A DNA stretch of 5,441 nt from Bacillota bacterium (GCA_021821235.1 JAKACS010000271.1:1-5441), one strand, 5' to 3'; numbered from the stretch's first letter, positions 1-5,441 are shown. Notes: generated by a model from the letters alone, not told the origin. A program made the numbers and translations.

Positions 1-37
1 AAAGCTCTAACTGTGCTTTGGAACGGACAAATGGCAT
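1..37 (-). CDS. 5' end of an unidentified minus-strand gene (partial)
   Basis: Reading leftward from an ATG at 37-35, the frame stays open to the window edge and encodes MPFVRSKAQLEL. The start is supported by AGGAGG (complement of 47-52), nine bases upstream, and by a promoter-like pair further upstream (59-87). Only twelve codons are visible, so the product cannot be identified. The regulator at 210-1355 reads in the same direction and ends 172 bases before this start, with no obvious terminator between them, so some read-through is possible. The opposite strand is also open here but has no ribosome binding site. A transposase is one possibility, but nothing in twelve residues proves it. 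Confidence 0.5.
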   Translation of the reverse strand, partial: MPFVRSKAQLEL

Positions 38-58
38 GGGGAACCACCTCCTGTCACC

Positions 59-87
59 AGGATAGCACACCCACTTCATTATGTCAA
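59..87 (-). promoter_or_regulatory. Candidate sigma-A promoter for the left-edge gene
   Basis: On the minus strand there is a perfect -35 box TTGACA (complement of 82-87), a 17-base spacer, and a -10-like TATCCT (complement of 59-64, four of six matches to TATAAT). Transcription would start close to base 52, almost at the AGGAGG ribosome binding site, so the leader would be very short. The run of 15 adenines on this strand (113-127) lies about 25 bases upstream of the -35 box, where an UP-like A-tract could act. Function is inferred from consensus match only. Confidence 0.5.
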
Positions 88-112
88 TATTTTTGAATCA
101 GACTAGTAGGCA

Positions 113-127
113 TTTTTTTTTTTTTTT
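113..127. repeat. 15-base T homopolymer (A-tract on minus strand)
   Basis: An uninterrupted run of 15 T on the plus strand lies in the gap between the regulator and the left-edge gene. No stable hairpin precedes it on the plus strand, so it does not look like a terminator. Such a run is prone to slippage. Its position upstream of the minus-strand promoter could let length changes alter promoter strength, but that is inference. The rest of 38-209 shows no gene. Confidence 0.85.
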
Positions 128-209
128 GCTTGCCAAATGAGCAATGGAGGTGTTCAAAATCAGGTAATATAGAAGCAAAGGAGTGACTAAACGTTGACAA
201 TCCAAAGTC

Positions 210-1355
210 TCAAAGAATGTGTTTTAAATCATAAGATAGAATGTTGGATAGAACTTTGATCGTAGGCAAAATTTGATTTGCTAAAATGGGCTCTTTAATT
301 CGTAAGTTTCGGTATTTAAGGCATAATAGACGCAAATATAAGATGGAGTTTTGTTCGTGTTGCTCCAGAATTAATAAGGATTGATTGCAAAAAACTAGTG
401 AGGTTGAAAAATCATGTTGCATATAAGCTAAGTTGCCAAGATCCTCATATACGCTAGCTGCTTTTAGTAAATTGTGGAGATTCAAATGAAATGCAAGTGT
501 TTCTTCTAACATTCCCTTAGCTTCATGATACTTCCCTTGAAGCATGAAAATGATCCCGAGATTATGAATTGCATCATGCCAGCGTGCTGTGTCTAAGCCA
601 ACATAGATTTCTTCCGCTTTTTTGGTATAGATATATGCACAGTCAAGCTGTTTCAAGTACCGATGGCAAGCTCCTAATTCATGAAAACATTTAGCAAGTT
701 GAAGAGGAGTACCGTGTTTTTCTATGAGCTGTATGCTTTTTTCGTATTGTATAGCAGCTGATCCATACTCGGCGAGGCAAAATAGAGAGGTGGCATGATT
801 TATTCTTGCACGAAGTTCAATGGAGTGAGTTGGGTGGGATATTAGGATTGCAGAAAAAAGGTGGTTTGATTCGTGATAACGTTGGCGATGGAAGTAAGAC
901 TTACCCAAGGAGAAAACAAGTTCATACCACAATAATGCATTTGATGTTGTTACTCGTGTAAGTAAATTATATGTAGTCAATAACATCTGATGTGTACGAT
1001 CTGAATTTTCTTCTATGGAAAGAACCCATAAAATTGATTCGATTGCGAGATCACTAAAAGCATATTGGATAGATTTTTCCCAAACCTCAACTATCAATGG
1101 AAGATTCTTATGTTGTTTAGCTAGGGTTAGAAGATGATGTAATTCATGTTGTTGGTCGAGAAGGGAGGGCATGAGTAATTCTTCTAATGGTATTTCTAGT
1201 TTTAGGGCCAGTAACTGGAGTGTCTCCAAAGGCGGAGTGACGCTACCTAATTCAATTTGGCTAATATAGGAGCGATTGAATAAATCACCCGCCAACGTAG
1301 ATTGGCTCATTTTGCGTCGTAAACGAATTTCCCTTATTCTGGATCCTGCCGACAT
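210..1355 (-). CDS. XRE-HTH / TPR transcriptional regulator, RRNPP (NprR/PlcR/AimR-like) type
   Basis: This 381-residue protein is probably a cytoplasmic DNA-binding regulator whose activity is set by a re-imported signalling peptide. Residues 5-60 form an XRE helix-turn-helix, with KMSQSTLAGDLF followed by the recognition region NRSYISQIELG. Residues about 70-380 are helical with TPR-like units, for example WYELVFSLGKSYFHRQRYHE (143-162), FHELGACHRYLKQLDCA (224-240), HNLGIIFMLQGKYHEAKGML (264-283) and YEDLGNLAYMQHDFSTSL (303-320). The length fits NprR or AimR-like proteins better than the shorter PlcR. I chose the ATG at 1355 because GGAGGT (complement of 1362-1367) sits six bases upstream and the HTH begins immediately. 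The frame extends to 1529, but that extension is antisense to the peptide gene. A signal peptide precursor is divergently encoded at 1453-1620. No obvious terminator follows. The exact family and target genes are inferred. Confidence 0.85.
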   Translation of the reverse strand: MSAGSRIREIRLRRKMSQSTLAGDLFNRSYISQIELGSVTPPLETLQLLALKLEIPLEELLMPSLLDQQHELHHLLTLAKQHKNLPLIVEVWEKSIQYAFSDLAIESILWVLSIEENSDRTHQMLLTTYNLLTRVTTSNALLWYELVFSLGKSYFHRQRYHESNHLFSAILISHPTHSIELRARINHATSLFCLAEYGSAAIQYEKSIQLIEKHGTPLQLAKCFHELGACHRYLKQLDCAYIYTKKAEEIYVGLDTARWHDAIHNLGIIFMLQGKYHEAKGMLEETLAFHLNLHNLLKAASVYEDLGNLAYMQHDFSTSLVFCNQSLLILEQHEQNSILYLRLLCLKYRNLRIKEPILANQILPTIKVLSNILSYDLKHIL

Positions 1356-1376
1356 TCTGAGACCTCCATGAAAACA

Positions 1377-1405
1377 TGTTAGTGATAATGTTAAGACTGC
1401 TAACA
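1377..1405. promoter_or_regulatory. Candidate operator/promoter between regulator and peptide gene
   Basis: The 97-base divergent gap (1356-1452) holds the inverted repeat TGTTAG (1377-1382), a 17-base spacer and CTAACA (1400-1405). Both arms are flanked by CATG-like bases (ACATGTTAG on the left, CTAACACATG on the right). Between the arms lies GATAAT (1384-1389), a five-of-six match to a -10 box reading toward the peptide gene but with no recognisable -35. That layout suits a regulator-dependent promoter for the peptide gene and autoregulation of the HTH protein. The binding protein is inferred, and no start site is defined. Confidence 0.35.
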
Positions 1406-1452
1406 CATGTGAGGAAAGAAGTATTGTAGACTCAATGTAAGAGGTGATGGAG

Positions 1453-1620
1453 ATGAAATGCATAAAAATATTTGTCGTTATCCCAGGAATTATTATAACG
1501 ACCTTCTCGTTTGTAGTGCTTGCTAGCAATGGATTAGCTCAAAACTATTTCCATTCTACAATATCTAGAAATAATTCACAACAAACTCCATTAGATATGA
1601 CTAATCCTGGTGTAGATTGA
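1453..1620 (+). CDS. Secreted Phr/NprX/AimP-like signalling peptide precursor
   Basis: This 55-codon gene is divergent from the HTH-TPR regulator and is probably the precursor of its signalling peptide. The ATG at 1453 follows GAGGTG (1441-1446) with a six-base gap; an in-frame ATG at 1447 directly abuts that site and is less likely. The product starts MKCIKI, has a hydrophobic stretch at about residues 7-24 (VVIPGIIITTFSFVVLA) and possible signal peptidase sites after VLA (24) or GLA (29). A polar tail of about 26-31 residues follows, ending TPLDMTNPGVD. Known Phr, NprX, PapR and AimP precursors have this build and release a 5-10 residue signal, often from the C-terminus, which is then imported by an oligopeptide permease. 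The active segment here could be within DMTNPGVD, which is a guess. No permease or protease gene lies in the window. No clear terminator follows. Confidence 0.7.
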   Translation: MKCIKIFVVIPGIIITTFSFVVLASNGLAQNYFHSTISRNNSQQTPLDMTNPGVD

Positions 1621-1802
1621 ATAATTTATTATTTTGACGTAAGTTGGAATCTGGGTTTGTCGAAATGTAATTAAATGAAATTATGTTTAAAAAGCACCCT
1701 CTCAATTTTTGAATATCATAAAATAGTAAAATAAAGTAAATTTAATGTATTTTTCTTTTAATGAAAATTCCCGGAAATTGACGATCAATTTTTTAAACCC
1801 AA

Positions 1803-2296
1803 CTTCAGGTTTTTTCGGGCACTACAAATGAGGTCATCTTGGGGAAATACAGAGGGTGTTACCTGTTACAAACCTAAATTCGACATTGATGCCTGTCAAC
1901 TGGATTGGCGTTCCATGGAAGCGAATTGGCGTCATTACAATCGCAAAATTGCATGGAGGAATGCGGCTTCACAGGTTTTTTTCTGTTATTTTTCCCTAAC
2001 CCATGGATAAAACGCATCTGAAAAATCGAAAGTCGGGGTAACTGTTCGAGGACAAAGGATTGGTACTGATCATGTGAGCGAATTGCAGGTAACACGAGGG
2101 GGACTACCCCTTTCAGCGAAGGATAGAGTTTGTTAGGCTCTCCGTCGCGATGATTGGGATAGTTTTTAAATGTCAAGTGTTATTTGCAAATTTCCGTGAT
2201 ATTTTTCATCGAATTCCGAAGTGGAATTTCCAATCCTCAACCTTAAATAGGCAAGGTCACCATATCGATGGTGGATGAAACGACAAAAACCTCAAG
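1803..2296. repeat. Possible terminal inverted repeats bounding a ~494-base non-coding segment
   Basis: The complement of 1803-1817 reads CGAAAAAACCTGAAG and bases 2281-2296 read CGACAAAAACCTCAAG. They match at 14 of 16 positions allowing one gap. Such ends are what a small non-autonomous element or insertion sequence remnant would show, and the enclosed DNA is less AT-rich than the left flank. No target duplication was seen, and the A-run makes part of the match cheap, so this may be chance. Confidence 0.25.
2154..2183 (+). promoter_or_regulatory. Weak candidate promoter for the peptide/exporter/ligase operon
   Basis: TTGGGA (2154-2159) and TGTTAT (2178-2183) are separated by 18 bases; each matches four of six sigma-A consensus positions. 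If used, transcription would begin near 2190 and the leader before the GTG at 2366 would be about 175 bases, carrying all three hairpins at 2212-2312. No better pair was found closer to 2366. Low confidence. Confidence 0.2.
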
Positions 2297-2312
2297 ATGA
2301 AATCCCTTGAGG
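2212..2312 (+). promoter_or_regulatory. Three tandem hairpins in the operon leader
   Basis: Three perfect inverted repeats follow one another upstream of the operon. They are AATTCC/GGAATT with a 5-base loop (2212-2228), CACCAT/ATGGTG with a 4-base loop (2258-2273) and CCTCAAG/CTTGAGG with a 9-base loop (2290-2312). None is followed by a T run on the plus strand, so they are not plain terminators for this direction. They could form a structured 5' leader or serve as operator sites. On the minus strand the last one is followed by TTTTTG, so it could terminate leftward transcription. No known riboswitch class was recognised. Confidence 0.4.
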
Positions 2313-2365
2313 AATCAATAAAAATCAAATGACGAGAAGCTATTTTAAATAAGGGAGAGATTTTA

Positions 2366-2440
2366 GTGTCTATCAAGAAATCAAAGGCCATTTTAGCGTT
2401 ACTAACCACTACTTGGGCTGAAGATGAAAGTGAGGTATAG
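2366..2440 (+). CDS. 24-residue peptide, candidate natural-product precursor
   Basis: This short gene starts at GTG 2366, eight bases after GGGAG (2353-2357), and ends with TAG at 2438-2440. No other plausible start lies in its frame after the stop at 2330-2332. The peptide begins MSIKKSKAILALL and ends TTTWAEDESEV, so a basic and hydrophobic front is followed by a Thr-rich, strongly acidic tail with one Trp. The ribosome binding site of the exporter gene (GAGGT, 2432-2436) lies inside its last codons, and the exporter starts two bases after its stop, so the two are translationally linked. A nearby ATP-grasp ligase makes a modified-peptide precursor plausible, since graspetides use Thr/Ser hydroxyls and Asp/Glu carboxylates. 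However, no known leader motif is seen and 24 residues is short. It could instead be a leader peptide for coupling, or a short signalling peptide. Confidence 0.5.
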   Translation: MSIKKSKAILALLTTTWAEDESEV

Positions 2441-2442
2441 GA

Positions 2443-3667
2443 TTGACTTATTGGCTTTATTACATGTTTATCGCGTTTTCAAATGCCAGATTTTCTCGAC
2501 CGATCTTGATGATATTTATTCTCAGCAAACAAGTTACATTATTTGAATTCAGTATGATTCAAGTGGTGTACTTCGCTATCCGATTGTTGTCGGAGTTTCC
2601 AAGCGGCGTGATTGCGGATTACTTTAAACGAAAGTATTCTATGGCGTTTGGGAGCATATTGTCTGCGATATCAGCATTATTGATATATTTAACAAGTCGG
2701 ATGCATCTATCCCACATGTTTTTAGTACTTATGTTTTTGTTTTCGTTAGACGGAATTGCAAGTTCGTTTCAAAGCGGTTCTGATCAAGCCATGATGTATA
2801 CATATCTGAAAAACAAAGATCAAGAAGGTCGCTACTCTAGATTTTTAGGTTGGCGCGGAGCAATTTCGGCACTTTCGCTGGGATTGACAACCGCTATCGG
2901 TGGCTTCTTGGCGAAGGATTCGATTGGACTTCCTTTCTTGTGGCAAAGTATATTGTTCTTTTTAGCAGGCATTGTTATCCTATCATTCCCGGAAAAAGCA
3001 TTTTCCACAAGCAATTCTGAAAAAGTTAGAGCGTCACCAATCAAGATCGCTGTAAAGGGCATTTCGCTCATTAGAACAATTAATTCCGGTTATTCAGTTC
3101 CTTATTTTATTCATGACTATCTTAACTGCGAGCACGAACGCCATAACATTGTTCATTCAAGGGTATTTCAGTGAACTAAAAATCAGTGGCGGTTCAATTG
3201 GACTGATTTACGGGATTGGTACAGTTCTTAGTGCGGCGGTCTTTATTAATTCTCACTATCTAATTAAGCTAAAATTAAAAAGTATTCTGATTCTTACTAC
3301 AATCATGTATTTTGTTGGAGCGGTCTTTCTTATTACCCTGAATGTGCCGCTTGTCATCGTCGGATTTTTCCTTATCTATCTTCAAGTAGACTTCTTGGAG
3401 CCATCGGTTTATTACTTTATCAACCAAGAGGTCAAGGAAGAGGCTCGTACAACGGTACTATCATCTTTGGGTGCAGGTTATAGCTTGGTTACGCTTTTGT
3501 TGTACCCACTGTATGGAGTAATCGGTCAATCGTATGGATATCGAGGCATGATCCTGATTAGTGTAGTGTTATCTTCCCCGCTATTTGCATACTTATTTAG
3601 ATTCTACCAAAAGTATAATGTCGGAAAAATTAATCACAACCCAGAATCGGAGAGAACTACGATATGA
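2443..3667 (+). pseudogene. MFS exporter, interrupted by a frameshift near 3082
   Basis: This is a 12-helix major facilitator transporter, probably a drug/product exporter in the cytoplasmic membrane. The TTG start at 2443 follows GAGGT with a six-base gap. Residues 50-67 carry the family loop motif SEFPSGVIADYFKRKYSM (motif A, G-x3-D-x3-RK), and residues 110-130 hold SGSDQAMMYTYLKNKDQEGR, typical of this transporter group. The first frame runs correctly to about residue 213 (3081) and then continues out of frame to a stop at 3174. The proper continuation (IPVIQFLILFMTILTAS, then ITLFIQGYFSELKISGGSIG) is in the next frame from about 3083 to TGA 3665-3667. One extra base around 3079-3085 explains this. 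The restored protein would be about 407 residues, normal for the family. It is a true mutation or a sequencing error; no stop or slippery run suggests programmed frameshifting. It overlaps the next gene by ATGA. Confidence 0.8.
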
Positions 3668-4803
3668 AAAAAATTATTTGTACAGCAACTTCATTCGGAT
3701 ACGGACCAGTTGGAAAATTGCTTGCGATTTGCAAGAGGCTTAAAGAACATGGAGTGCAAATGGACCTATTGGCAGATGGATTGGTCCTGGAACTATCAAG
3801 ACATGTTGATTATTTTACTAATATTATACCGTTTGATTCCCTCCAAAATGATTTGGTAACTTCGGAGAATTTGCATGACTTATTTAAAGAAGCCGATCTA
3901 ATGCTGAACGTGTTGGAACCTAATATAGTTAAATTTACCAAGCATTTTGGACTACAAACTGTGTATGTTGACAGTCTGTTTTGGATGTGGGAGGACATTC
4001 CGCCAGAATTATACAATGTTTACTATATAGCTCAAACTTATCCAGGTGTTGAAGATAAACGGGTTCAGTTTAAAGAGCGTCTTCAGGAGTTTCGTGTGTG
4101 TGGTCCGATTGTCGACACTTCATACTTGAAGCAAGTTCATACTCGGGAAAATTTTTTGTTGGTTAATCTCTCTGGTTTGGAAAATCCGTTTACTAAATTC
4201 GGTGCAAATCTCTACTATCCGGAGGCCATCGTATCAACTTTAATCGAGCCACTGAATAACTCATCATATGAAAAAATCGTGATAACCGGGAATTCCCAGG
4301 TTATGCAGTCTTTAAAGGAGCATTACGGATCGGCTTTCCGCGGACAATTCACACACTTGTCCCACGATAATTTCTTGCGCTATTTGGCAACATGCAAAAT
4401 GATACTCACATCGCCAGGGCTTACGACAACGTATGAATCCCTTGTATATAAGACACCAATTCGCTTTCTGCCACCTCAAAACTATAGCCAAGCCCTAATG
4501 CTACAAGGGTACCAACAAAGCGGTTTCGCTGACCTTGCTTTGAACTGGTCGGATGTGTATGAAGTATATTCCATTCCTAATAATCTTCCTGAAGCGGAGG
4601 GTGTGAATTTGGTGAGTAAAACTATAGAGCGGTTTGCCAGTGACGTGCATGCACAGGGTGACGCTAAGCGTCGTCTATCTGAAATGATTCAATTAGAACC
4701 CCCATTTGTTGAAAAGCAGCTTCAAGTCCTTGGCGAGAACTTGAAAGACGGGACTGCAGAGATAGTTGAGGTTGTACTTAAACGTATCGCCTCTTTCGCT
4801 TAA
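3664..4803 (+). CDS. GT-B fold glycosyltransferase-like protein (UDP-glycosyltransferase/MurG type)
   Basis: This 379-residue, probably cytoplasmic protein is likely to transfer a sugar from a nucleotide donor to an unknown acceptor. The ATG at 3664 overlaps the exporter stop (ATGA) and follows GGAGAG (3649-3654). The N-terminal half begins KKIICTATSFGYGPVGKLLA (2-21), the glycine-rich first strand and helix of GT-B enzymes. The usual GH at this point is replaced by GY (12-13), so the common catalytic histidine may be absent or the acceptor different. The C-terminal half has HLSHDNFLRYLATCKMIL (231-248), SPGLTTTYESLVYKTPIRFL (250-269) and PPQNYSQALMLQGYQQSG (270-287), matching the donor-binding layout with the E of YES and a downstream Q. 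The last 60 residues are helical and variable. It is the only complete enzyme gene in the operon. Donor and acceptor cannot be named from sequence. Confidence 0.65.
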   Translation: MKKIICTATSFGYGPVGKLLAICKRLKEHGVQMDLLADGLVLELSRHVDYFTNIIPFDSLQNDLVTSENLHDLFKEADLMLNVLEPNIVKFTKHFGLQTVYVDSLFWMWEDIPPELYNVYYIAQTYPGVEDKRVQFKERLQEFRVCGPIVDTSYLKQVHTRENFLLVNLSGLENPFTKFGANLYYPEAIVSTLIEPLNNSSYEKIVITGNSQVMQSLKEHYGSAFRGQFTHLSHDNFLRYLATCKMILTSPGLTTTYESLVYKTPIRFLPPQNYSQALMLQGYQQSGFADLALNWSDVYEVYSIPNNLPEAEGVNLVSKTIERFASDVHAQGDAKRRLSEMIQLEPPFVEKQLQVLGENLKDGTAEIVEVVLKRIASFA

Positions 4804-4826
4804 ACACAACCGAGGAGTGAGGGATT

Positions 4827-5327
4827 TTGACAAGGTTTCAAGATACGAAGAAAAAACAGCTTCTATATGTAGAAGACCGACCTATGCCTTTGACGGAACG
4901 GATACTGAGAACAGAAAATATACTCCCTGTAATCATTCGATTTAAACACTTGAAGGATTCATTCTCGGAAGAATATTTGAATATGACCGAACGCAAATAC
5001 AATGTGTTCTGGGTCGATATCATGAATCCTCTGGAGCAAGAGGCAAAACGGTTTTCGAGTTGGCAAGAGCGGCGCGGGATCAAAATTGAGTATTTCCTGA
5101 ACCCTTCCGAAGTAGCACAGTATTATGCCCAAGCATTTGCACGTCAGATCGGCTTGCCCTGCTTAACGGAAGAACAAACAATTTGTTGTCGAAACAAAAT
5201 TAAAATGAAGGATAAATTACAAAAAATAGGATTAAACACTGCGGATTATCAAGAAGTCTGGACTACTGCGGAACTTATTTCAGCAGGAAATGCTTTAGGC
5301 TGGCCAATTGTACTCTGTGTTCGCTAA
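4827..5327 (+). pseudogene. ATP-grasp carboxylate-amine ligase, truncated by an insertion sequence
   Basis: This is the N-terminal part of an ATP-grasp ligase, an enzyme class that activates a carboxylate with ATP and joins it to an amine or other nucleophile. The TTG start at 4827 follows GAGGAG (4812-4817) and lies 23 bases after the glycosyltransferase stop. Residues 96-140 show the family pre-ATP-grasp pattern, including YAQAFARQIGLPC (100-112), then CRNKIKMKDKLQKIGL (121-136), with an NK (K124) expected to bind ATP. The frame reaches LGWPIVL (157-163), where family members continue with a Lys-Pro, but here three foreign residues (CVR) and a stop follow. Family proteins are usually about 400 residues, so more than half, including the catalytic metal site, is missing or lies beyond the insertion. 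It looks closer to BacD-like amino-acid ligases than to MvdD-like graspetide ligases, though only the N-terminal part can be judged. Confidence 0.75.
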
Positions 5328-5330
5328 TAT

Positions 5331-5375
5331 AAAAGTTGACCGGATAAGCGTACCTTGATAACCGAAAAGTTGACC
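5331..5375 (+). repeat. Direct repeat AAAAGTTGACC in the insertion sequence end
   Basis: Two exact 11-base copies lie at 5331-5341 and 5365-5375, 34 bases apart start to start. In IS21-type elements such internal repeats near each end serve as transposase binding sites. That role is inferred here. Confidence 0.8.
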
Positions 5376-5437
5376 ACCTCGACATCCCATTCCTGTACGC
5401 TGTAGTTGGGACGCTATGCGGAACAGGAGGAGAGGGC

Positions 5438-5441
5438 ATGA
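5438..5441 (+). CDS. Start of a probable transposase gene (istA-like, partial)
   Basis: Only ATG and one further base are visible. AGGAGG (5425-5430) lies seven bases upstream, and the position about 120 bases inside the insertion sequence end is where an IS21-family istA would begin. No protein sequence is available to confirm it. Confidence 0.4.

Larger units (their letters stand above)
1621..2365. other. 745-base region without a convincing gene
   Basis: No reading frame here has a ribosome binding site and recognisable protein. Bases 1621-1800 are very AT-rich and contain a near-perfect palindrome, AATTCCCGGAAATT (1766-1779). Bases about 1828-2160 are clearly less AT-rich, which may indicate decayed coding DNA or a small insertion. 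Short hairpins occur at 2097-2111 (AGGGG/CCCCT), 2212-2228, 2258-2273 and 2290-2312. The right end must hold the promoter of the operon starting at 2366. The best pair I see is TTGGGA (2154-2159) and TGTTAT (2178-2183) with an 18-base gap, each matching only four of six consensus bases. Confidence 0.6.
5316..5441 (+). mobile_element. Left end of an IS21-family-like insertion sequence (partial)
   Basis: From about 5316 (or 5318) the sequence stops continuing the ATP-grasp gene and begins with TG, as IS21-family ends do. It carries AAAAGTTGACC twice (5331-5341 and 5365-5375), resembling the multiple terminal repeats of that family. About 120 bases in, AGGAGG (5425-5430) and an ATG (5438) mark the likely start of a transposase gene, a usual position for istA. 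The rest lies outside the window. Family assignment rests on end structure only; the exact boundary is uncertain by a few bases. Confidence 0.6.

Noticed and set aside
126..144. Hairpin TTGCT-N9-AGCAA beside the T run as a terminator
   Set aside because: The T run lies before the stem on the plus strand, and on the minus strand the stem is followed by A, so neither orientation fits a terminator.
1356..1529. Upstream extension of the regulator frame by 58 residues
   Set aside because: The extension precedes the HTH, lacks a ribosome binding site and is antisense to the peptide gene. The ATG at 1355 has GGAGGT six bases upstream.
1795..1815. AAACC/GGTTT hairpin followed by T as terminator of the peptide gene
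   Set aside because: The five-pair stem is AT-rich and weak, with an eight-base loop, and lies 175 bases beyond the gene.
1828..2010. 60-codon plus-strand frame
   Set aside because: No ribosome binding site, no recognisable motif, and a longer minus-strand frame overlaps it. Probably chance or remnant.
1874..2176. 100-codon minus-strand frame
   Set aside because: No ribosome binding site and an unconvincing composition. It could be a gene remnant but nothing supports a family.
2268..2300. Ten-codon frame (MVDETTKTSR) in the operon leader
   Set aside because: Only a weak, distant AAGG precedes it and its start lies within a hairpin stem. It is too short to support without conservation.
2832..3071. 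Minus-strand frame within the exporter gene
   Set aside because: Shadow of a clear MFS coding sequence.
3079..3090. Programmed +1 frameshifting in the exporter
   Set aside because: There is no slippery run, rare-codon/stop combination or internal ribosome binding site as in prfB. A mutation or read error is simpler.
3810..4016. Minus-strand frame within the glycosyltransferase gene
   Set aside because: Shadow frame without start signals.
4838..5083. Minus-strand frame within the ATP-grasp gene
   Set aside because: Shadow frame without start signals.

Overview
The window looks like chromosomal accessory DNA from a low-GC Gram-positive bacterium of the Bacilli, possibly Paenibacillaceae or a relative. 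The evidence is AT-rich intergenic DNA, strong AGGAGG-type ribosome binding sites, frequent TTG/GTG starts, and a regulator/peptide pair of the RRNPP (Rap/NprR/PlcR/AimR) type. The genus is inference; nothing here fixes it.

Left part (1-1620): the first 37 bases are the 5' end of a minus-strand gene with a good promoter and ribosome binding site. Next is a minus-strand 381-residue XRE helix-turn-helix plus TPR regulator (210-1355). Divergent from it lies a 55-codon gene (1453-1620), not reported as an ORF in its own right, whose product has a signal peptide and a short polar tail. It looks like a Phr/NprX/AimP-like signalling peptide precursor for the regulator. The 97-base gap between them carries an inverted repeat (TGTTAG-N17-CTAACA) around a -10-like hexamer.

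Middle (1621-2365): about 745 bases without a convincing gene. The left third is very AT-rich. The right part holds several short perfect inverted repeats, three of them in tandem just upstream of the next operon. A possible terminal inverted repeat pair (1803-1817 / 2281-2296) could mark a small non-coding insertion.

Right part (2366-5327): a tight plus-strand operon. It comprises a 24-codon peptide gene (GTG start), an MFS exporter (TTG start, broken by a frameshift near 3082), a GT-B glycosyltransferase-like protein (ATGA overlap with the exporter), and an ATP-grasp ligase (TTG start). The peptide ends in TTTWAEDESEV, a Thr/Ser plus Asp/Glu pattern that could suit an ATP-grasp-modified peptide. 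The combination suggests a small peptide or amino-acid-derived natural product pathway, perhaps under quorum-sensing control. That is inference.

Right end (about 5316-5441): the ATP-grasp reading frame is cut after residue 163, just before the expected ATP-binding lysine, by what looks like the left end of an IS21-family insertion sequence. It starts with TG, carries repeated AAAAGTTGACC, and has a transposase start with AGGAGG at 5438. With a frameshifted exporter and a truncated ligase, the pathway is probably inactive in this strain, while the regulator and peptide genes appear intact.
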